From: Diphasiastrum complanatum
Lineage: Eukaryota > Streptophyta > Lycopodiopsida > Lycopodiales > Lycopodiaceae
Reading direction: 5' to 3'
NCBI GenBank assembly: GCA_029204225.1
Contig: CM055107.1
Coordinates: 26,564,572-26,628,571, forward strand
Length of the DNA: 64,000 bases
Below, piece by piece: positions 45,601-58,926 of this stretch. Every line of letters begins with the position of its first letter. Positions within the stretch are counted from its first letter, which is position 1. The position numbers were made by a program, and so were the translations under genes. The notes below the pieces were generated by a model. The model was not told the DNA's origin. It ran no database searches and saw only the letters and a program-made list of their open reading frames with translations.

Positions 45601-46429
45601 ACACCCACTCCATCTTCATCTCACTGCCGTTCAGTAACCCCTTGTGTGGCATTTTATCATGTCTCAAGAAATACTAAGCTCGTGTACATCATCCGTTGAA
45701 TCATTTGCGTGAGCAATTGGAAGCAAGTCATCAACGAGCCAACTCCACTCTGCTTCAATTCAAATCTTCTGGAGACACTCATACTTCTTCAAAGCTTCAT
45801 CTCCTACGGAGCAGCACTTTACAAAAAGTTCCACATCTACAAGCTACACCGACTTTGACTCCTCCAGCACCATAAGGAGCGGGGTCTTATTGTACAATAT
45901 TGATCTTGCAACAAGTTAGGTTAATCCAGGTCCTCCATTCTCTAGTAGGGTAAGCCTTAGAGGAGGAGATTTAGTTTAGGGTTCTATCATTTAGGTTAAG
46001 CCATCATTTGTAGTTGTTAAGGAGAGAAAAGAGAGAAGAGTGGATCTTACCCTCAGGATACTCACCATGCTCATTATCGTCTTCCCATCTTCTTGCTCAA
46101 GCTAGTTGGAGAAGCCATAGCGTAGACTAGTTGGGAGACATGGAGCCATAGCCGACGGAGGATGCTGAAGATCCAATAGCTTCAAGGATGTCGGCAATGT
46201 GGCTGCCTCCGTAGTATAACCTTCATCTTATATTTTCAGAGATGGTAGTTATCTCCATCGAGTTTGTAAATGAGAGATGAACTAGATGATGGATCCATTC
46301 TGGTTGGACTAGATCGTTGGTAGAAACAACAATTGTCTGAATATTGTTGGCTGCGCTTTTGCTAGAAAGACGTCTTGATAGAAACAAGACTGATAATCCG
46401 CAATAGAAATGTAGATTACTGAAATGCCC
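45601..46429. other. Copia-related or intergenic sequence, no coding
   Basis: No supported frame. It may include the 3' part of the plus-strand copia element and the leader of the minus-strand element whose primer site is at 46430. Confidence 0.4.
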
Positions 46430-46441
46430 GCTCTGATACCA
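46430..46441 (-). promoter_or_regulatory. tRNA-Met primer binding site (copia, minus strand)
   Basis: The minus strand reads TGGTATCAGAGC immediately after the LTR end ...TTTTACGACA. Confidence 0.88.
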
Positions 46442-46859
46442 TGTCGTAAAATTGAGTGTGCGTGAGCGGCAAGTGAAGCTCGAGGATTGAGCGTGGTGTA
46501 TAGAAACGAAAACGCAACAATTAGTAGCAGAAACATTCAAGTAGAAGAATTCATACAGATTGCAGTAGTGAGACAAAAATTGCACTCTGATTAATATCAA
46601 CAGTGAGTAAAATAGCTTGAAGTAACAGCTTACTGACGTGATAACGTTGGCTACATATAACTTTGATTGAAAGAGAAATTCAATCAGCACTTTCATAGCT
46701 TGATTTACAAGTGTTGAGAGAAAAATATCTCATGACTTAACTGCCATTTACTCCAGCTTTGCATCTATACAAAAGTTGGTAACCACCCTTAGGATATTTG
46801 TTTCTCAAGCTGTTTGAGGGCTGATGATAAGTTGGCGATGCCAGTCTGCCAATGTAGCA
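46442..46859 (-). mobile_element. Copia-type LTR (418 bp)
   Basis: On the minus strand it begins TGCTACATTGGCAG, ends ACGACA and is followed by a primer site, so it is a 5' LTR. The related copy at 29285-29742 in the opposite orientation confirms the extent. No Gag follows at lower coordinates, so the element is truncated. Confidence 0.8.
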
Positions 46860-46994
46860 AAAACGCGAAAAATTCGAAAAGCCCAAAAGACCCGAAGGTG
46901 CCCGTTAGACTGAAGGTATGCAAATCCTGAAGGTGCCCTTAGACTTAAGGTGTGCATTTAAGACAGGGAAGAAACTGAAAAAGGAGAAAAAGCC

Positions 46995-47130
46995 GAAAAT
47001 GCCTTACACTGAAGTCAGCGAAGAAGGCGAAGGTGTTTTAGACTAAAGGCAACAAAGAAGACGAAGGTGCCTTATTTCTAAGGCAGCGAAGAAGGCAAAA
47101 GTGCTTTAGATTAGAGGCAGCAAAGAAACC
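46995..47130. repeat. 34-bp tandem repeat, four copies
   Basis: Four contiguous 34-bp units start at 46995, 47029, 47063 and 47097 with consensus GAAGGTGCCTTAGACTAA then AGGCAGCGAAGAAGGC. More degenerate copies lie at about 46890-46960. From 47150 to 47340 a second, longer motif (GGCATTCTAG...GTGTCGCATTTTT) occurs twice. Such A/G-rich arrays are typical of LTR U3 or subterminal regions. Confidence 0.75.
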
Positions 47131-47428
47131 GAAAAAGGTGAAGGTGTCTAAAAAATGGTTTTAAGGCATTCTAGGTACTTTGTCACATTTTTCGCAAAGA
47201 GACAAAAAAGGCGAAAAATGCAAATGTGGTCCGGAAAATGGTTTCTAAGTCATTCTAGCCAGTGTGTCGCATTTTTTGTGAAGGCACGAGAAAGGGCGAA
47301 GAAGGCAAAAAAAGTTGAGGTGGCTTAAATCGTTTAAGACATAAGGGACATTCTGTTTTCAAGATGCTCATTACTTAACGATTGTTGATCAACATAGTTG
47401 TCTTCATAATAGTAGTCATCAATTGATG

Positions 47429-48260
47429 TTAATCGGCATAATTGTCCACTTGCCATTTGCTTTTTCTTTGTTCTATCTCCTTCTGTTTCTTGAAGCATTC
47501 ACACTCCCAGTGGCCAGGTTTGCTGCAGTACCTACAATTTGCAGGTTTATTTTGCCTAGAATAGTCATGTCCTTGACCTTGGCCTTGATTCCAATTGTCT
47601 CGATTTGGGCCATCATTGGAAAGTCCTTGAAATTGTTGGAATGATCCATGATTTGAGTTTCCACCTGTTGATTGGTGTCTTCCATGACCAAATCCGCCAC
47701 CACGTCCTCTCACTACAAGAGCTTGATCAAATCTCATGTTGCGATGACTCAAGTTCTCTTGACGTTGTTCTTCCTACAAAAACAATCCACCTAACCCTTC
47801 ATAGGAAGATTTTCTCGTGTGGTTGTACTTGCCACAAACATTTGATGTGACTCACTCAAACTATTCAATGTCAATTGCAAGATCTCACGATCCTGAATTC
47901 GCTCTCCAATTGATGCTAATTGGTCACGAATCTCTTGATCTTCAGTAGGTGAACATCAATAGTTGCATCATCATCCATCCACAATGTGTGCAACTTCGTC
48001 TTCAGGAATAACACTCAAGATGTGTTTGTGGTCTCAAACAATACCTTCAATGTATCTCATGTTTTTTTGGTCCTTCTGAATCCGAAATGTAGGGAATAAT
48101 TGCATCTCTAGCTGATAAGTTGATGACATTTTGTGCTTTTCATTTTCTCCTATCAAATGTCCTCTAATCTTCTTCAATCACTAGCCTTGTCTCTTCACTT
48201 GTCATGATTTCCCATAGCTCCTTTTCCATCAAAAAGTTTTTCAGTTTGAATTTCCTTATG
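47429..48260 (-). pseudogene. Ty1/copia Gag relic, second element
   Basis: The minus strand from 48260 reads MEKELWEIMTSEETRLVIEE, ARDAIIPYISDSEGP and QLASIGERIQDREILQLTLN-like sequence, then FVASTTTRENLPM with several stops. An open frame (47429-47752) of basic, Gly/Gln/Asn-rich sequence follows, with one knuckle CRYCSKPGHWECEC. This is a Ty1/copia Gag of a lineage different from the double-knuckle one at 44.3-45.2 kb. No pol follows. Confidence 0.78.
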
Positions 48261-50193
48261 GCGCACCCAATCAACCACAACGCATGGCCTTACCTGCTCC
48301 ACCAGGGCCAGCCAATCAACAAGTGGCCCATGTAAACCTGACAGTAGTAGAACAAGAAATGCAAATGCCCCATGGTTATATTCAGAATATATGCATCATC
48401 AAACATCTAATACAATTCTAATTTTTGGGAGACAAAAATTGGCAATTTAGGGCTTTCATACAATGTCTTTGAGGGCTCGTCTCTAAGGCAAGGATCTTGT
48501 AGTCTACTCCATGATTGCCATTTTCAAGAAGAGGCCAAAAAAAAAAAAAGTATACACTAATAAAATTCTAAATTTTGGAAAACAAAAATTGGCAATTTAG
48601 AGCTTCCATACGGTGCCTCTAAGAGCCTTTAGGGATACATAAAATATCACAAAATTATATGAGCCACTGGTTTGTCAGGAGGGCAGATGAACTGGAGCTA
48701 GAATTGGATGGTATCTTCAAACAATTATACTGTAGACAACTTGCAAGAAATATGCAACAGACTTTCTAGGTGTGAAGTTCTAAATAAGATATATGCAAGG
48801 GTCTAAAAGTTGTGTAGAAAAACTTCTCTATGTGACATTTACTTTAAGCTACAAACATGAAGGGCCTTCTTTCTGGATAAATTTGCTAAAACTGTGAAAG
48901 GCAAGTCAAATTATTTTGGTTCAACATTTAAAGAATTTTTCTCATGCATTTGTTGTCTATATTTTATTATCACAGCTGCCCAATTCGAAATCTGGCCAAC
49001 AGATCCATGTCTCAATCAATTATCCTTTTTTCTCTAGGCACACTCGCTAAAAATCCAAATCACGGTCTCTGCTACATCTTTTAATCCTTCTTTTTTTTAG
49101 TAGGTCTTTCATACCAGTACGTTCTCAAACATATTGTATGGAACATATAAAATGGGTTTCGAGATCTACTCATAGGAATCGTTCTTCTCAAATGGGAGGC
49201 CTCAACATCCATTATCTATGTATTATTATTTTGTCTCTATTTCTTAAAAGCTATTATAGATAAGTTCTCAAAATTTTCAACAAGTGACCAAATTAAGTTA
49301 TGGTCTGAAGAGTTAATTGCATTCTTAGAAAATACACAAAACTAGGATGCCAAGTTTACCTAGTATCGAACAAACTTGATCAATATATGATCAACACACT
49401 AAGATATTGATTCAACCTATAAAACCACATGTAAACCACACGTCTAAAAGTTTATAAACTCCATCAAGTGATAAATACAAGCTTTAGCGGTGAATGTATA
49501 AGCACACTTAGCCTAATCACAAGACTAGCTTCACTAGCTTGTCAAATCTTGATGTTTAGATGTACATCTAAGATCACTTCACATGAGAATGTTCCTCAAC
49601 CTACTAAGAACCTGAAAACACATTTGCATAATGGCTAAAACCCTCCAGCAAATGCTCCAATGAAATTACATAAGGAGAGCTACTTACATGCTCAACAAAG
49701 TACATTAAAATTTATGCCAGAATTGATGACAATTTTTACAATATGCTCTTCACAATGGAGCTTACAATATGTTCACCCAAAAAGGGGATCTTTCATCCAA
49801 ATGAGAGCTTTGTTCAGCCTTTAGGAGAATTAGAAACTCACACAAAGAGCATTTGTCATCCACTTAAGGAGAAGGTTCATCCACTTAAGGAGAGTGTTCA
49901 TCCACAAAAGTCGAGATTGTCAACAATACATTGAAAAGAACATTGTTAGTATTGAATATGCACAAGCCTCACAATCAACAAATGATTAGTTGTGATTATC
50001 TGATCAAAAATACCTTCTTCTTAGCCTCTGATCTTCAATACACTTGAAATATGCTTTTGATCCACAGTTCAACTCAACAAACAAAGATTAGTAAGATTTG
50101 ATCAACAATGCAATGCATGACCATACTAGAATTTGATCAAACATTCAAATATCACCATAAATGAAAACCATACTAAAAATAACGGCCAACCAA
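48261..50193. other. Non-coding copia-flanking region with short repeats
   Basis: No gene. A direct repeat of about 65 bp (ACAAAAATTGGCAATTTAG...) lies at about 48410-48477 and 48557-48622. At 49857-49918 the 21-bp unit CATCCACTTAAGGAGAAGG occurs three times in tandem. It may be the leader or a decayed part of the minus-strand element whose primer site is at 50194. Confidence 0.45.
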
Positions 50194-50204
50194 CTCTGAT
50201 ATCA
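50194..50204 (-). promoter_or_regulatory. Degenerate tRNA-Met primer binding site
   Basis: The minus strand reads TGATATCAGAG, one base different from the standard TGGTATCAGAG, and directly follows an LTR-like end ...TTCACA. Confidence 0.6.
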
Positions 50205-50990
50205 TGTGAAGAAAGTGGATCTTGAATGGATCCAAACTTCCAAAATACTTGGCTAAGATCTTTGCACAACAAGCTACAAAAGCTAGAAATGGCAAAGAAT
50301 CCTAATGCTACATTAGATACAGATGAACTTGACAAAGTCTAACACTTTTGGAAACCTCTTAAGATCATACACAATAGCTTAAAGACAATACACAAAGAAA
50401 TGCTCTCAATGGAGGAAGAAACAATGACAATGATCTATTGATCTCAATGAACCATACAATAGGTTTTTCCACTATGTTCTCCACAAATTTCAGCCTAATA
50501 TAGGTGAGAGAGATGAATCTCTCTCCCCTTTCTAGAACTTAGGGCACCACTAGCCTAAAATAGCCAATTTTGGCCTATATGTCCAAATGACATAATTTTG
50601 GTGTGATTTCGAAGGTCCTGAAGTTTGAAACTTCTTCAACATGAAATATATACTAAAATAAAAGTATCTAGACCTGTTCCACACTTGTGAAAGGTTAGAT
50701 CTAGAACTATGTGCCAAAATTACCAAATTTGGCCTAAAACTAGTTAAGGAAATGTTGACAATTTTCAAATATTTCACACGTGTGGATACAAAATAGCATA
50801 AAATAAGCATTCTACACACAAGATCACAAGTTATCACCAATATGGTGCACCAATGGATAGTAGAGCCCAAAGAGAACTTGTATGAGCATGAATGAGATAA
50901 GAGAGAGAATGTCTTCTCTTCCCATGAGTTACATCCTTTTATAACAGGTCCAACCTAAATTTAAACTTTGGTTTTCCTCCATAATGAAAA
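50205..50990 (-). mobile_element. LTR-like region of a minus-strand copia element
   Basis: The inner end TGTGAAG (plus orientation) abuts the primer site. A TATA box, TATAAAAGG on the minus strand near 50935-50944, lies at a suitable distance for an LTR promoter. The outer end is approximate. Confidence 0.45.
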
Positions 50991-51159
50991 GTCTACTATT
51001 TCTGTGACTAGATTCAATGTCTCTACTACTCAAATTGAATCTCACCAAAACTCATGTTCTATAGTTTCTCGCACTTTCGAAAAGTGTTTATTCAAATGCT
51101 TTTAGACTAATATAACTATGAAAAGTCAAACTCTAAGTCTAATATGAAAATTGGCCTCA

Positions 51160-51565
51160 ATTGCCAAATATACAGTGGCAAAAGAATCAAAGCACTGAGG
51201 TTCGACAAAAGAGGAGATTACATCTCTACCAAATTCAAGAAGTATTTCTTAAAACGACATTGAAATACAGGACATCACCTCCTATTTGCCTCAGTCGAAT
51301 GGTCTTCCTGAGAGAAAGAACAAAACCTTGGCAAAGTGTATGCTAGTACATGCAACACTTCCGAAGTCATTCTAGGCTAAAGTTGTTTCCACTATAGCTT
51401 ATATTCAGAATAGATGTCCTACCAAAGGTCTCTCAGACAAAACACTATACGAAGTTTGGACAGGATCCAAATTTTCTTTATCGAACTTAAAAGCTTTTGG
51501 ATGTATCGCTTATGCACAAATTTCGCATTATCTCAAGAAGAAGCTTGTTGTGTCACATGTGTAGT
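51160..51565 (+). pseudogene. Ty1/copia integrase fragment
   Basis: Plus-strand reading with frameshifts: YLPQSNGLPERKNKTLAKCM (the block with the catalytic Glu), then AKVVSTIAYIQNRCPTKGLS and TLYEVWTGSKFSLSNLKAFG ending [15 protein letters not shown]. This is the C-terminal half of a copia integrase core and the following conserved block. It ends where the (GA)n array begins. No RT is present. Confidence 0.85.
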
Positions 51566-51595
51566 ATAGAGGTTCGTCGCTGGGAGAAGATAGAG

Positions 51596-52869
<1,274 letters not shown>

Positions 52870-53830
52870 TTGCTGGTATATTTCGACATAGTTCAATATG
52901 CTCTCTTATGCAGGTCTGCATTTTGAAGGCTTTACAACCTATGACAACTAATTTTTCTGTGATAGAAACACTTTTTTAAAAAATGAATATTTCAAACAAA
53001 GGACCCTTCAAGAGAAAAAATCGTTGGAAATCATGGATTGCATGTTATGGTATGACTTTTAAATGTAGGCACATTGAGAGGGAGATTCTACTACAACATT
53101 TTGGATTTGAATGATAAATGTAGACAAAATAGATTTGAAAAGTATAATACAATATTTGCTAGATATGGAAGTTGGATGTATGTATCCAAGTCTTGCAAAA
53201 GTGTAATCTTTAAAAAGGTCCCAATATAAATTATTTGCACTTTCTCGTCACTTAAATTCTTCTTTAGAGGACACTAACCAGCTTAAAAAAATTGTTGTAT
53301 ATAGTTTGTTCTACCTGATTTGTTTTTCTTGCTATCTTTTCTACTAGCTCAAAATGCTTTAGTATCTACACCTACACTTTGAAGGCTTCCCAAAATATAG
53401 TATCCATTCTTATAGAAAAAATAAATGAGACATGGAATTAGGGGCAATGTAATATAGGCAAAAAAGATATGAAAAGTATAATACAATATCTGCTAGATAT
53501 GGAAGTTGGACATATGTATCAAAGCCTTGCAACCACAGTGATAAACATTAGCATCATAAAATTATTCTATCTAACTTGTTTCTTTTGTCATCCTATCTTC
53601 TAGTTTAATATGCTCTCTTATCTAGGTCTACACTTTGAAGGCTTTCCAATCCTTGACAATTATGTTTTCTTGAATAGAAACACTTTTCTTATATTTATAT
53701 TTTCAAACAAAGGACCCCTTCAGGACAAAAAGAATGTTTGGAAATCATGGAGTACTTGTTATGATATGACCTCTAACTGGAGGCACATTTATAGAGAGAT
53801 TTACTACAGAATATTGGATTTCATTTTAAG
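52870..53830 (+). repeat. Degenerate direct repeats, coding-like, unknown family
   Basis: Related sequence starts at about 52880, 53340 and 53595 (AGGTCTACACTTTGAAGGCTTTCC-like). The first and third copies continue in parallel through AGAAACACTTTT, TTTCAAACAAAGGACCC and TGGAAATCATGG. Another block (GCTAGATATGGAAGTTGGA) occurs at about 53156 and 53490. The third copy is open for 75 codons (53610-53837): GLHFEGFPILDNYVFLNRNT, then YDMTSNWRHIYREIYYRILD. The first copy has stops in the same reading. I do not recognise the protein. Confidence 0.5.
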
Positions 53831-53969
53831 AAAATAGTTTATTCAAAGTTCATAATATGTTAAACTAGATTTCAAAGTATAAGATTCAAATCAAAATCAA
53901 TTTTTTAATGAAAGGCATTTGAGGTTTCTACATCAACTCATGATGAAAAAACCAAGTATAGACTAGGAA

Positions 53970-55172
53970 CAAGAGTCATCAACAAGCGATGATCAAACAA
54001 GAATGGTGCAGAGGCAAGTGGATCAAGGGTGGTAGAATCAAGCCAACAAGGAGCTCATCCGAAGGATGGATGTCAGATTGATCCATCTAAATCATGAGTT
54101 TCTTCAACAGATAGTGGCAAGGTGGAAGTCTTGGTCCTATCATCTTACATGTCACCGAACTCAATAGAGGACCATAATAGCCTACCAGTCTATTGCATGT
54201 CTATGCATATCAACTTCGAGGAGATGGCATAATACACACAGTAAGATGCTATGGATGCGGAGGAAAACGTCATCGAACCGAATGTCCACATCGAGGTAAT
54301 CCATCAACGTTTAACCCTTGGTGTTCGCAATGTGGAGTCAATCCTCCATGCTTAAATTGTCCACTGCAGAACCCAGACATAGCTAGGAGGCATTTGGCTT
54401 ATGTAGACTGACATGCACCCATGTGGACCAATCCACCTACAAACAAAATCACTACAAATGCTAGTGCCACCAGGTTATGAAATGAGTGAGGAAGAAGACA
54501 ATTGGACAAAATTTCCAAGCTACGCAAACATATCCACAAGCAAAAGGATAACAACATCATAAAAAATAGAACTGGCAGAATCTCTCAAGGCAATTGGAAC
54601 TGAGGAAGTCAAGAAATTGGCAATCAATGAAGTCCAGAGGATTTTACCATGTCTCCTAGCGCAATCATTGCAAATATTTCTTAGTGATGAATATTTAAGG
54701 GAACCAATGTCAACAAAGTGACTTGAAGGCAATTCGACACAACATCCACAAAATAGCACAATCATGCAGTCTTCAAATGAGAAGTGCAATGATAGGGGAA
54801 AGACTAAGGTTGTTGACTGCCCTTCAACAAGCAAGATTCAACCTGATGGTTCCACAATACAACATTACCACTAAAACAATGCCAAATCCAGGTCTATCCA
54901 TTCTCATAAGACCAAATCCATGGAATTCAAGCCCAAAAAGGCCAAATGTACAGCAAGAATCAGTACCTACAACGTCTATGTCTTGTCGTCAACTGGTAAG
55001 ATTGACTGCCGAGGAAAGTCTTCAGGTTCAAGCATACCACGAATACCTAGATAGACAAAGCATTCAAGCAAGCATGTCATATCCATATTACAAATTGGGG
55101 GAATCTATGACATTGGGACCAATTGCACTGATCTACTATCTAGAAAAGTGGCAAAAAATAAAACTCACATAA
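53970..55172 (+). pseudogene. Ty3/gypsy-like Gag/nucleocapsid relic
   Basis: At 54193-54411 the frame contains CYGCGGKRHRTECPHRG followed by WCSQCGVNPPCLNCPLQNP. This double Cys cluster also appears, diverged, in the minus-strand gag at 62.8-63.3 kb. Downstream, PPGYEMSEEEDNWTKFP and a 149-codon frame (54723-55172) with LTAEESLQVQAYHEYLDRQ are likely the Gag-Pol linker. Several stops break it. The element lies on the plus strand, convergent with the minus-strand elements to its right. Confidence 0.55.
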
Positions 55173-55999
55173 ATTCAGAAAAACAAGGTAGGGCTAGTAA
55201 TTAACCTATCAAAAAGAGAGAGAAAATGTGTGGGGTCGAAGATCTCTCGTAGTATAGCCCTTCCGCCTGTCAACAAAGGTTAGATCATTGGATAGGTGCC
55301 TAACTATGCATAGATGCTACTTTTAGTTAATTTCCTACTTTCTCCCTTAACTCTACTCACCACTATATTACTCATCTTTAACTCTACTCCTCTACACTAA
55401 CATTCATCATAGTTTGGTTGAAGGGAAGGAATGGAGAAGAAGAGATTGAGAAGAGAAGAGAAAGGGAGAGAAAGAGAGTGAGGGTGGAGGTTAGCTCAAA
55501 TGCTCCTTATGCTTGCTAATGGAAAAACACTCACTATGGCAAACAATAAACATGGAAATAGAAAGCAATAGAAAACACAACCAAGAGCAATAGCAAGTAG
55601 TGAATAGCAAATGAGGATGATTCTCTTCCAAAAATGGTAGAGTTTCCTCCTTCTCATTAAGCATCCCAATAGTGTACAAATGGTGCCTTTTTATAAAACG
55701 GGGAAGGCCCTTGCCCCTCAATCTTATTGGCTAATATTCACAATGATCCTAACCATTCATCTTGGACCCAACTTGATCCAAGGCTCCACAAAAAGTACAT
55801 TAGAAATCACAAGATTCATGTGAGTCCCAATTTGGACCCAACTCTAAAAAGTGATCTCTAAGTTGAAAAATGACATTGGGCCTCTAGTTTTATTTTAATT
55901 ACAAGGCCCAAGTCAAGTTTATTTTATTTACAACTTCAATTGTGTGCTCATTGGGCCATGGGCTTATGCACACAGGATGTCATGCCCTCGCAACACATT
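55173..55999. other. Sequence between convergent gypsy relics, nothing recognised
   Basis: A purine-rich stretch at 55430-55490 and short frames only. Neither relic has a recognisable 3' LTR here. Confidence 0.4.
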
Positions 56000-57841
56000 T
56001 TATTGGAGGATTTTATTTATTTTTACTTTGTTGGGAATACCCCCAATAGGACCCACGACCTGAAGTAGTGCCAGTCCCTCGGCACTCTGCCGGTTTAGTA
56101 GAGCATTCTCTTGGACGGCCTCTCGTGGATGAGATATTCCGTAACGTCTTCCATGAAGTTGAGACGGTCCAGTTTCTTCGAGTCCTTTGGCGTGTGCAAG
56201 GACTTGTGGACTTCTGTCAGCCATTCTTGGTCCACCCATGCTTGGAATCGTTTCGTCTAGGGATCTCTAAGGAATGCAGCTCGGTACTATACGCGAGCGA
56301 CTGGCAGCTGGTCTTCGACTTTGTCGGAAGCAAGCACCTTATTTGGATCAAAAAATATGGAGGGAAGAAAATCATCCTATTTTGTTTCAATGCCCATTAG
56401 ATATTCCAAGTCCTGAGCATAAGTGGCTGCCACGCGGACTGTGGGATCGGGACATTGATGTAGTGACTGGCGAATGCGGAGAAAGCCCTTCTGGCGTCTA
56501 CATCCGTTTGCCACCCATATTAGGATTTGCTAATTGGTCAGTTGAAATTGTTGAGTGTGATCTGGTCCAGAGGAGTGTCGCATTTCACCCATTTGGATCT
56601 TTTTGGACATGGCATAAAATGTGCGTTCACCCGTAACTATTGCGGACTCGTTACGTAAGCCTTGATGGCTGCAGGGTCTCTCTCAAATAACTGTTGTCAC
56701 CACACTGGTTGTGGTTGGAGGGCGGGTAAGGCTTGCAGTTCTTTTCCCTTGATGGTTGAGCTGAGAATGATATCTGTCAGCCGCCTCTTGGTTACTCGTG
56801 GGGATATTTGGATAAAAATTCATTGATGTTCTCCTCCACGGATTTCGATCTTCGGAAGGCCCAGTTGGTAGATATCGTTTGTGACCCTCTGGATGATGTT
56901 GCTTGGCCCTGGCTGGTGGTTGCGCCTTGGCTCTAGTCTCGTGTCTCAGCGGCCGCATCTGTCTGTCCTTGGTCTTGGATTTTGTACCCTTGATCTGGTT
57001 GAAATCCCCCTGCTGCCTGTTGGCTCTGATCTTGGCTAGTACTAGCATGTGCAGCGTCAAAATTAGGTGGCGGTGGAATTACCACGGGGGTGGGTTGGGC
57101 CTTCATTTCCATGTATTTCTGGCACGCCTTGAGGGCTTGCTTGGCTTGGGTGAGCTCTTGCGTTGCGCTTGCCTGATACTTATTAAACTCTGCCTGGTAG
57201 ATGTTGAGGGTTTGGCTATAAATCTGCACCTGACGCCGTAGAAGATTCATCTCTGATTGTAAAAGTGGCCTTGTGTCCGATGCAGATTGAGCTAACCAGA
57301 CGAGCTTCTCGTCTTGTAAGGCTTTAACCTCTGTCTCCAGGCGCGTGTTCTCTGCTTCCAAAAGTGTAAGTTGCGTCTGGATGGGGGCAAGCCGTTGGGA
57401 TGCTTCAGCTTAAAGCTCCCGCACCTTTGTGGAGGCCTCAGTCAGCGCTTTGGAGAGGCTTTTAATATATTTGTTTAGGCCCTCCTCCTTCTGCTGCAGC
57501 TTGGCAATCTCCTGGTGCCCTGCTTGTTCGTGTTGCTGAGCCAGAATAAGCTCTTGCTGCAGCTTGCTGAGATCTGCTCGCAACTGTGTATTACTCATTG
57601 CCAACTGTAGTATCCTGTTTTCCAGAATAGCTTTGGTGTAAGCGTGAAGGGCAAGGCCCATGTTAATCTCAGAATGGAAGAGCGCCGAGTAAAAACCCAT
57701 TGCTTCAAGGAGGGGCCTGGCTGTCTGCAGCCATGGTTGGATCAGAGTGTCAGAGGGTAGAGGCCAAATCTGTGTGGCCTTGAGGATGTCACGCTGGATT
57801 ACTTGTTTGGCGCTAGAGTCTTCAGAGGATGAGGAGGCCAT
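56000..57841 (-). pseudogene. Ty3/gypsy Gag, N-terminal coiled-coil and capsid-like part
   Basis: From ATG 57841 the frame begins MASSSSEDSSAKQVIQRDIL and becomes a long coiled coil (ILQLAMSNTQLRADLSKLQQ, and IAKLQQKEEGLNKYIKSLS). It meets one TAA at 57410 and continues in the same frame with LEAENTRLETEVKALQDEK and a Gln/Pro-rich linker to 56933. Shifted frames go on with a Pro/His-rich segment (57060-56683) and decayed sequence to about 56000, ending ALLQVVGPIGGIPNK. It lies just downstream of an LTR and primer-site candidate, as expected for Gag. No zinc knuckle is present in this part. Confidence 0.6.
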
Positions 57842-57920
57842 GTTAGCAATGATGATTAGTGGTCGAAAAAGTCGAAAAAGTAGAAAAAATGGTGGAAACA
57901 GTAGAAAACTGAGAATAATG

Positions 57921-57934
57921 AGTGTTGGATACCA
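57921..57934 (-). promoter_or_regulatory. Candidate primer binding site
   Basis: The minus strand reads TGGTATCCAACACT one base after the LTR end ...TACAATCA and about 80 bp before the Gag start. It begins with the required TGG, but the matching tRNA was not identified. Confidence 0.5.
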
Positions 57935-57935
57935 A

Positions 57936-58907
57936 TGATTGTAGTTCAGAGTGCAGATCAGTGTTTAATATGAGCAGATGACAGCTGGTAGGAAATTTGG
58001 TTGAAAACAGAAAACTTGGTATTTTCAATGGAAATTTCGGTAGAGCTTCGCTAGCAAAGGTGACAAATGACTCGAATTCAGCCCTTATATAACGGAATTT
58101 AGAGTGCGTATTAGGTGAAATTCACTTTCCCTTGTTCAGTTCCATCCAAATTTTGGCAAGCACCTTCTTCACAAAATTCTAAGACCTCAGAGAAGTCTGC
58201 GAGAGTTCAGAAGGTGATTTGACTGCTATTCGAAGGTTCTGCGAGGGTTCAGGCTGTCTGCGAGGGTTCAACTCTCGCAGGATGTGATCCCTCGCACAAC
58301 TTGTTCTTGTGATTGGATTTTCAAGATCAGACCATGTAGGCAGGCTAATTTCACTGTTCTAATTTTATTTAGGCACCTTGCAAGAGTTGGTAAGTTGATC
58401 TTGATGCTCTACGAGGATTCTGAAAATTCTGTTGTTGGAAACTCTCGCATACACTAAAAAATGATGATTCCTCCATCAGAAACTCTCGTAGAGATTTTCA
58501 TGGATGCATCTAGGTCAGGTATGGTGATTGTCCAATTTTCAAGAGCTATCTCCCAGGGGATCTCAAAAAATCATGAAAAAAGTGCTCTTTCAGAGTGTTT
58601 TTTGACGAGATCTTGAGATTTTCTGATTTTTAACTTTTGTAAACTGGTAATCAGCTTCATCCAGGTTTGATTTGGCTTTTGGTAGTGCTCTGAAAGTTCT
58701 GATGAATTCCTGGTAGTAGATCCCTCAGTCAATCTGATGATCTGTTTCCTTTTTGACCCTATCAAGATCTGGATCCTCCTTGGATTCTGATGGATTTCTC
58801 CGATCTTGCCAGATCTGGCTGAATCTTGATGGATTTAGCTTGATTTGGCCTGATCTCCTTAGATCTAGCGGTGATGGTTGAGCAGATTAGCTTTTTGTAA
58901 TGTGCCA
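57936..58907 (-). mobile_element. Complete 972-bp gypsy LTR
   Basis: On the minus strand the LTR starts TGGCACATTACAAAAAG immediately after a polypurine tract (AGATTGGGGG, 58908-58917) and ends TACAATCA before the primer site candidate. It has TG...CA ends and a TATA box (TTATATAA, 58085-58092). It lies between the end of one pol (stop at 58927) and the start of a gag (57841), so it serves as both a 3' and a 5' LTR. Confidence 0.7.
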
Positions 58908-58926
58908 CCCCCAATCTAGATCTGTC

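Noticed and set aside
46870-47340. CRISPR-like spaced repeats
   Set aside because: The 34-bp units are directly contiguous with no unique spacers, and the DNA is a plant nuclear genome.
53610-53837. Call as a genuine gene
   Set aside because: It is one member of a degenerate repeat series whose first copy has stops in the same reading; listed as repeat only.
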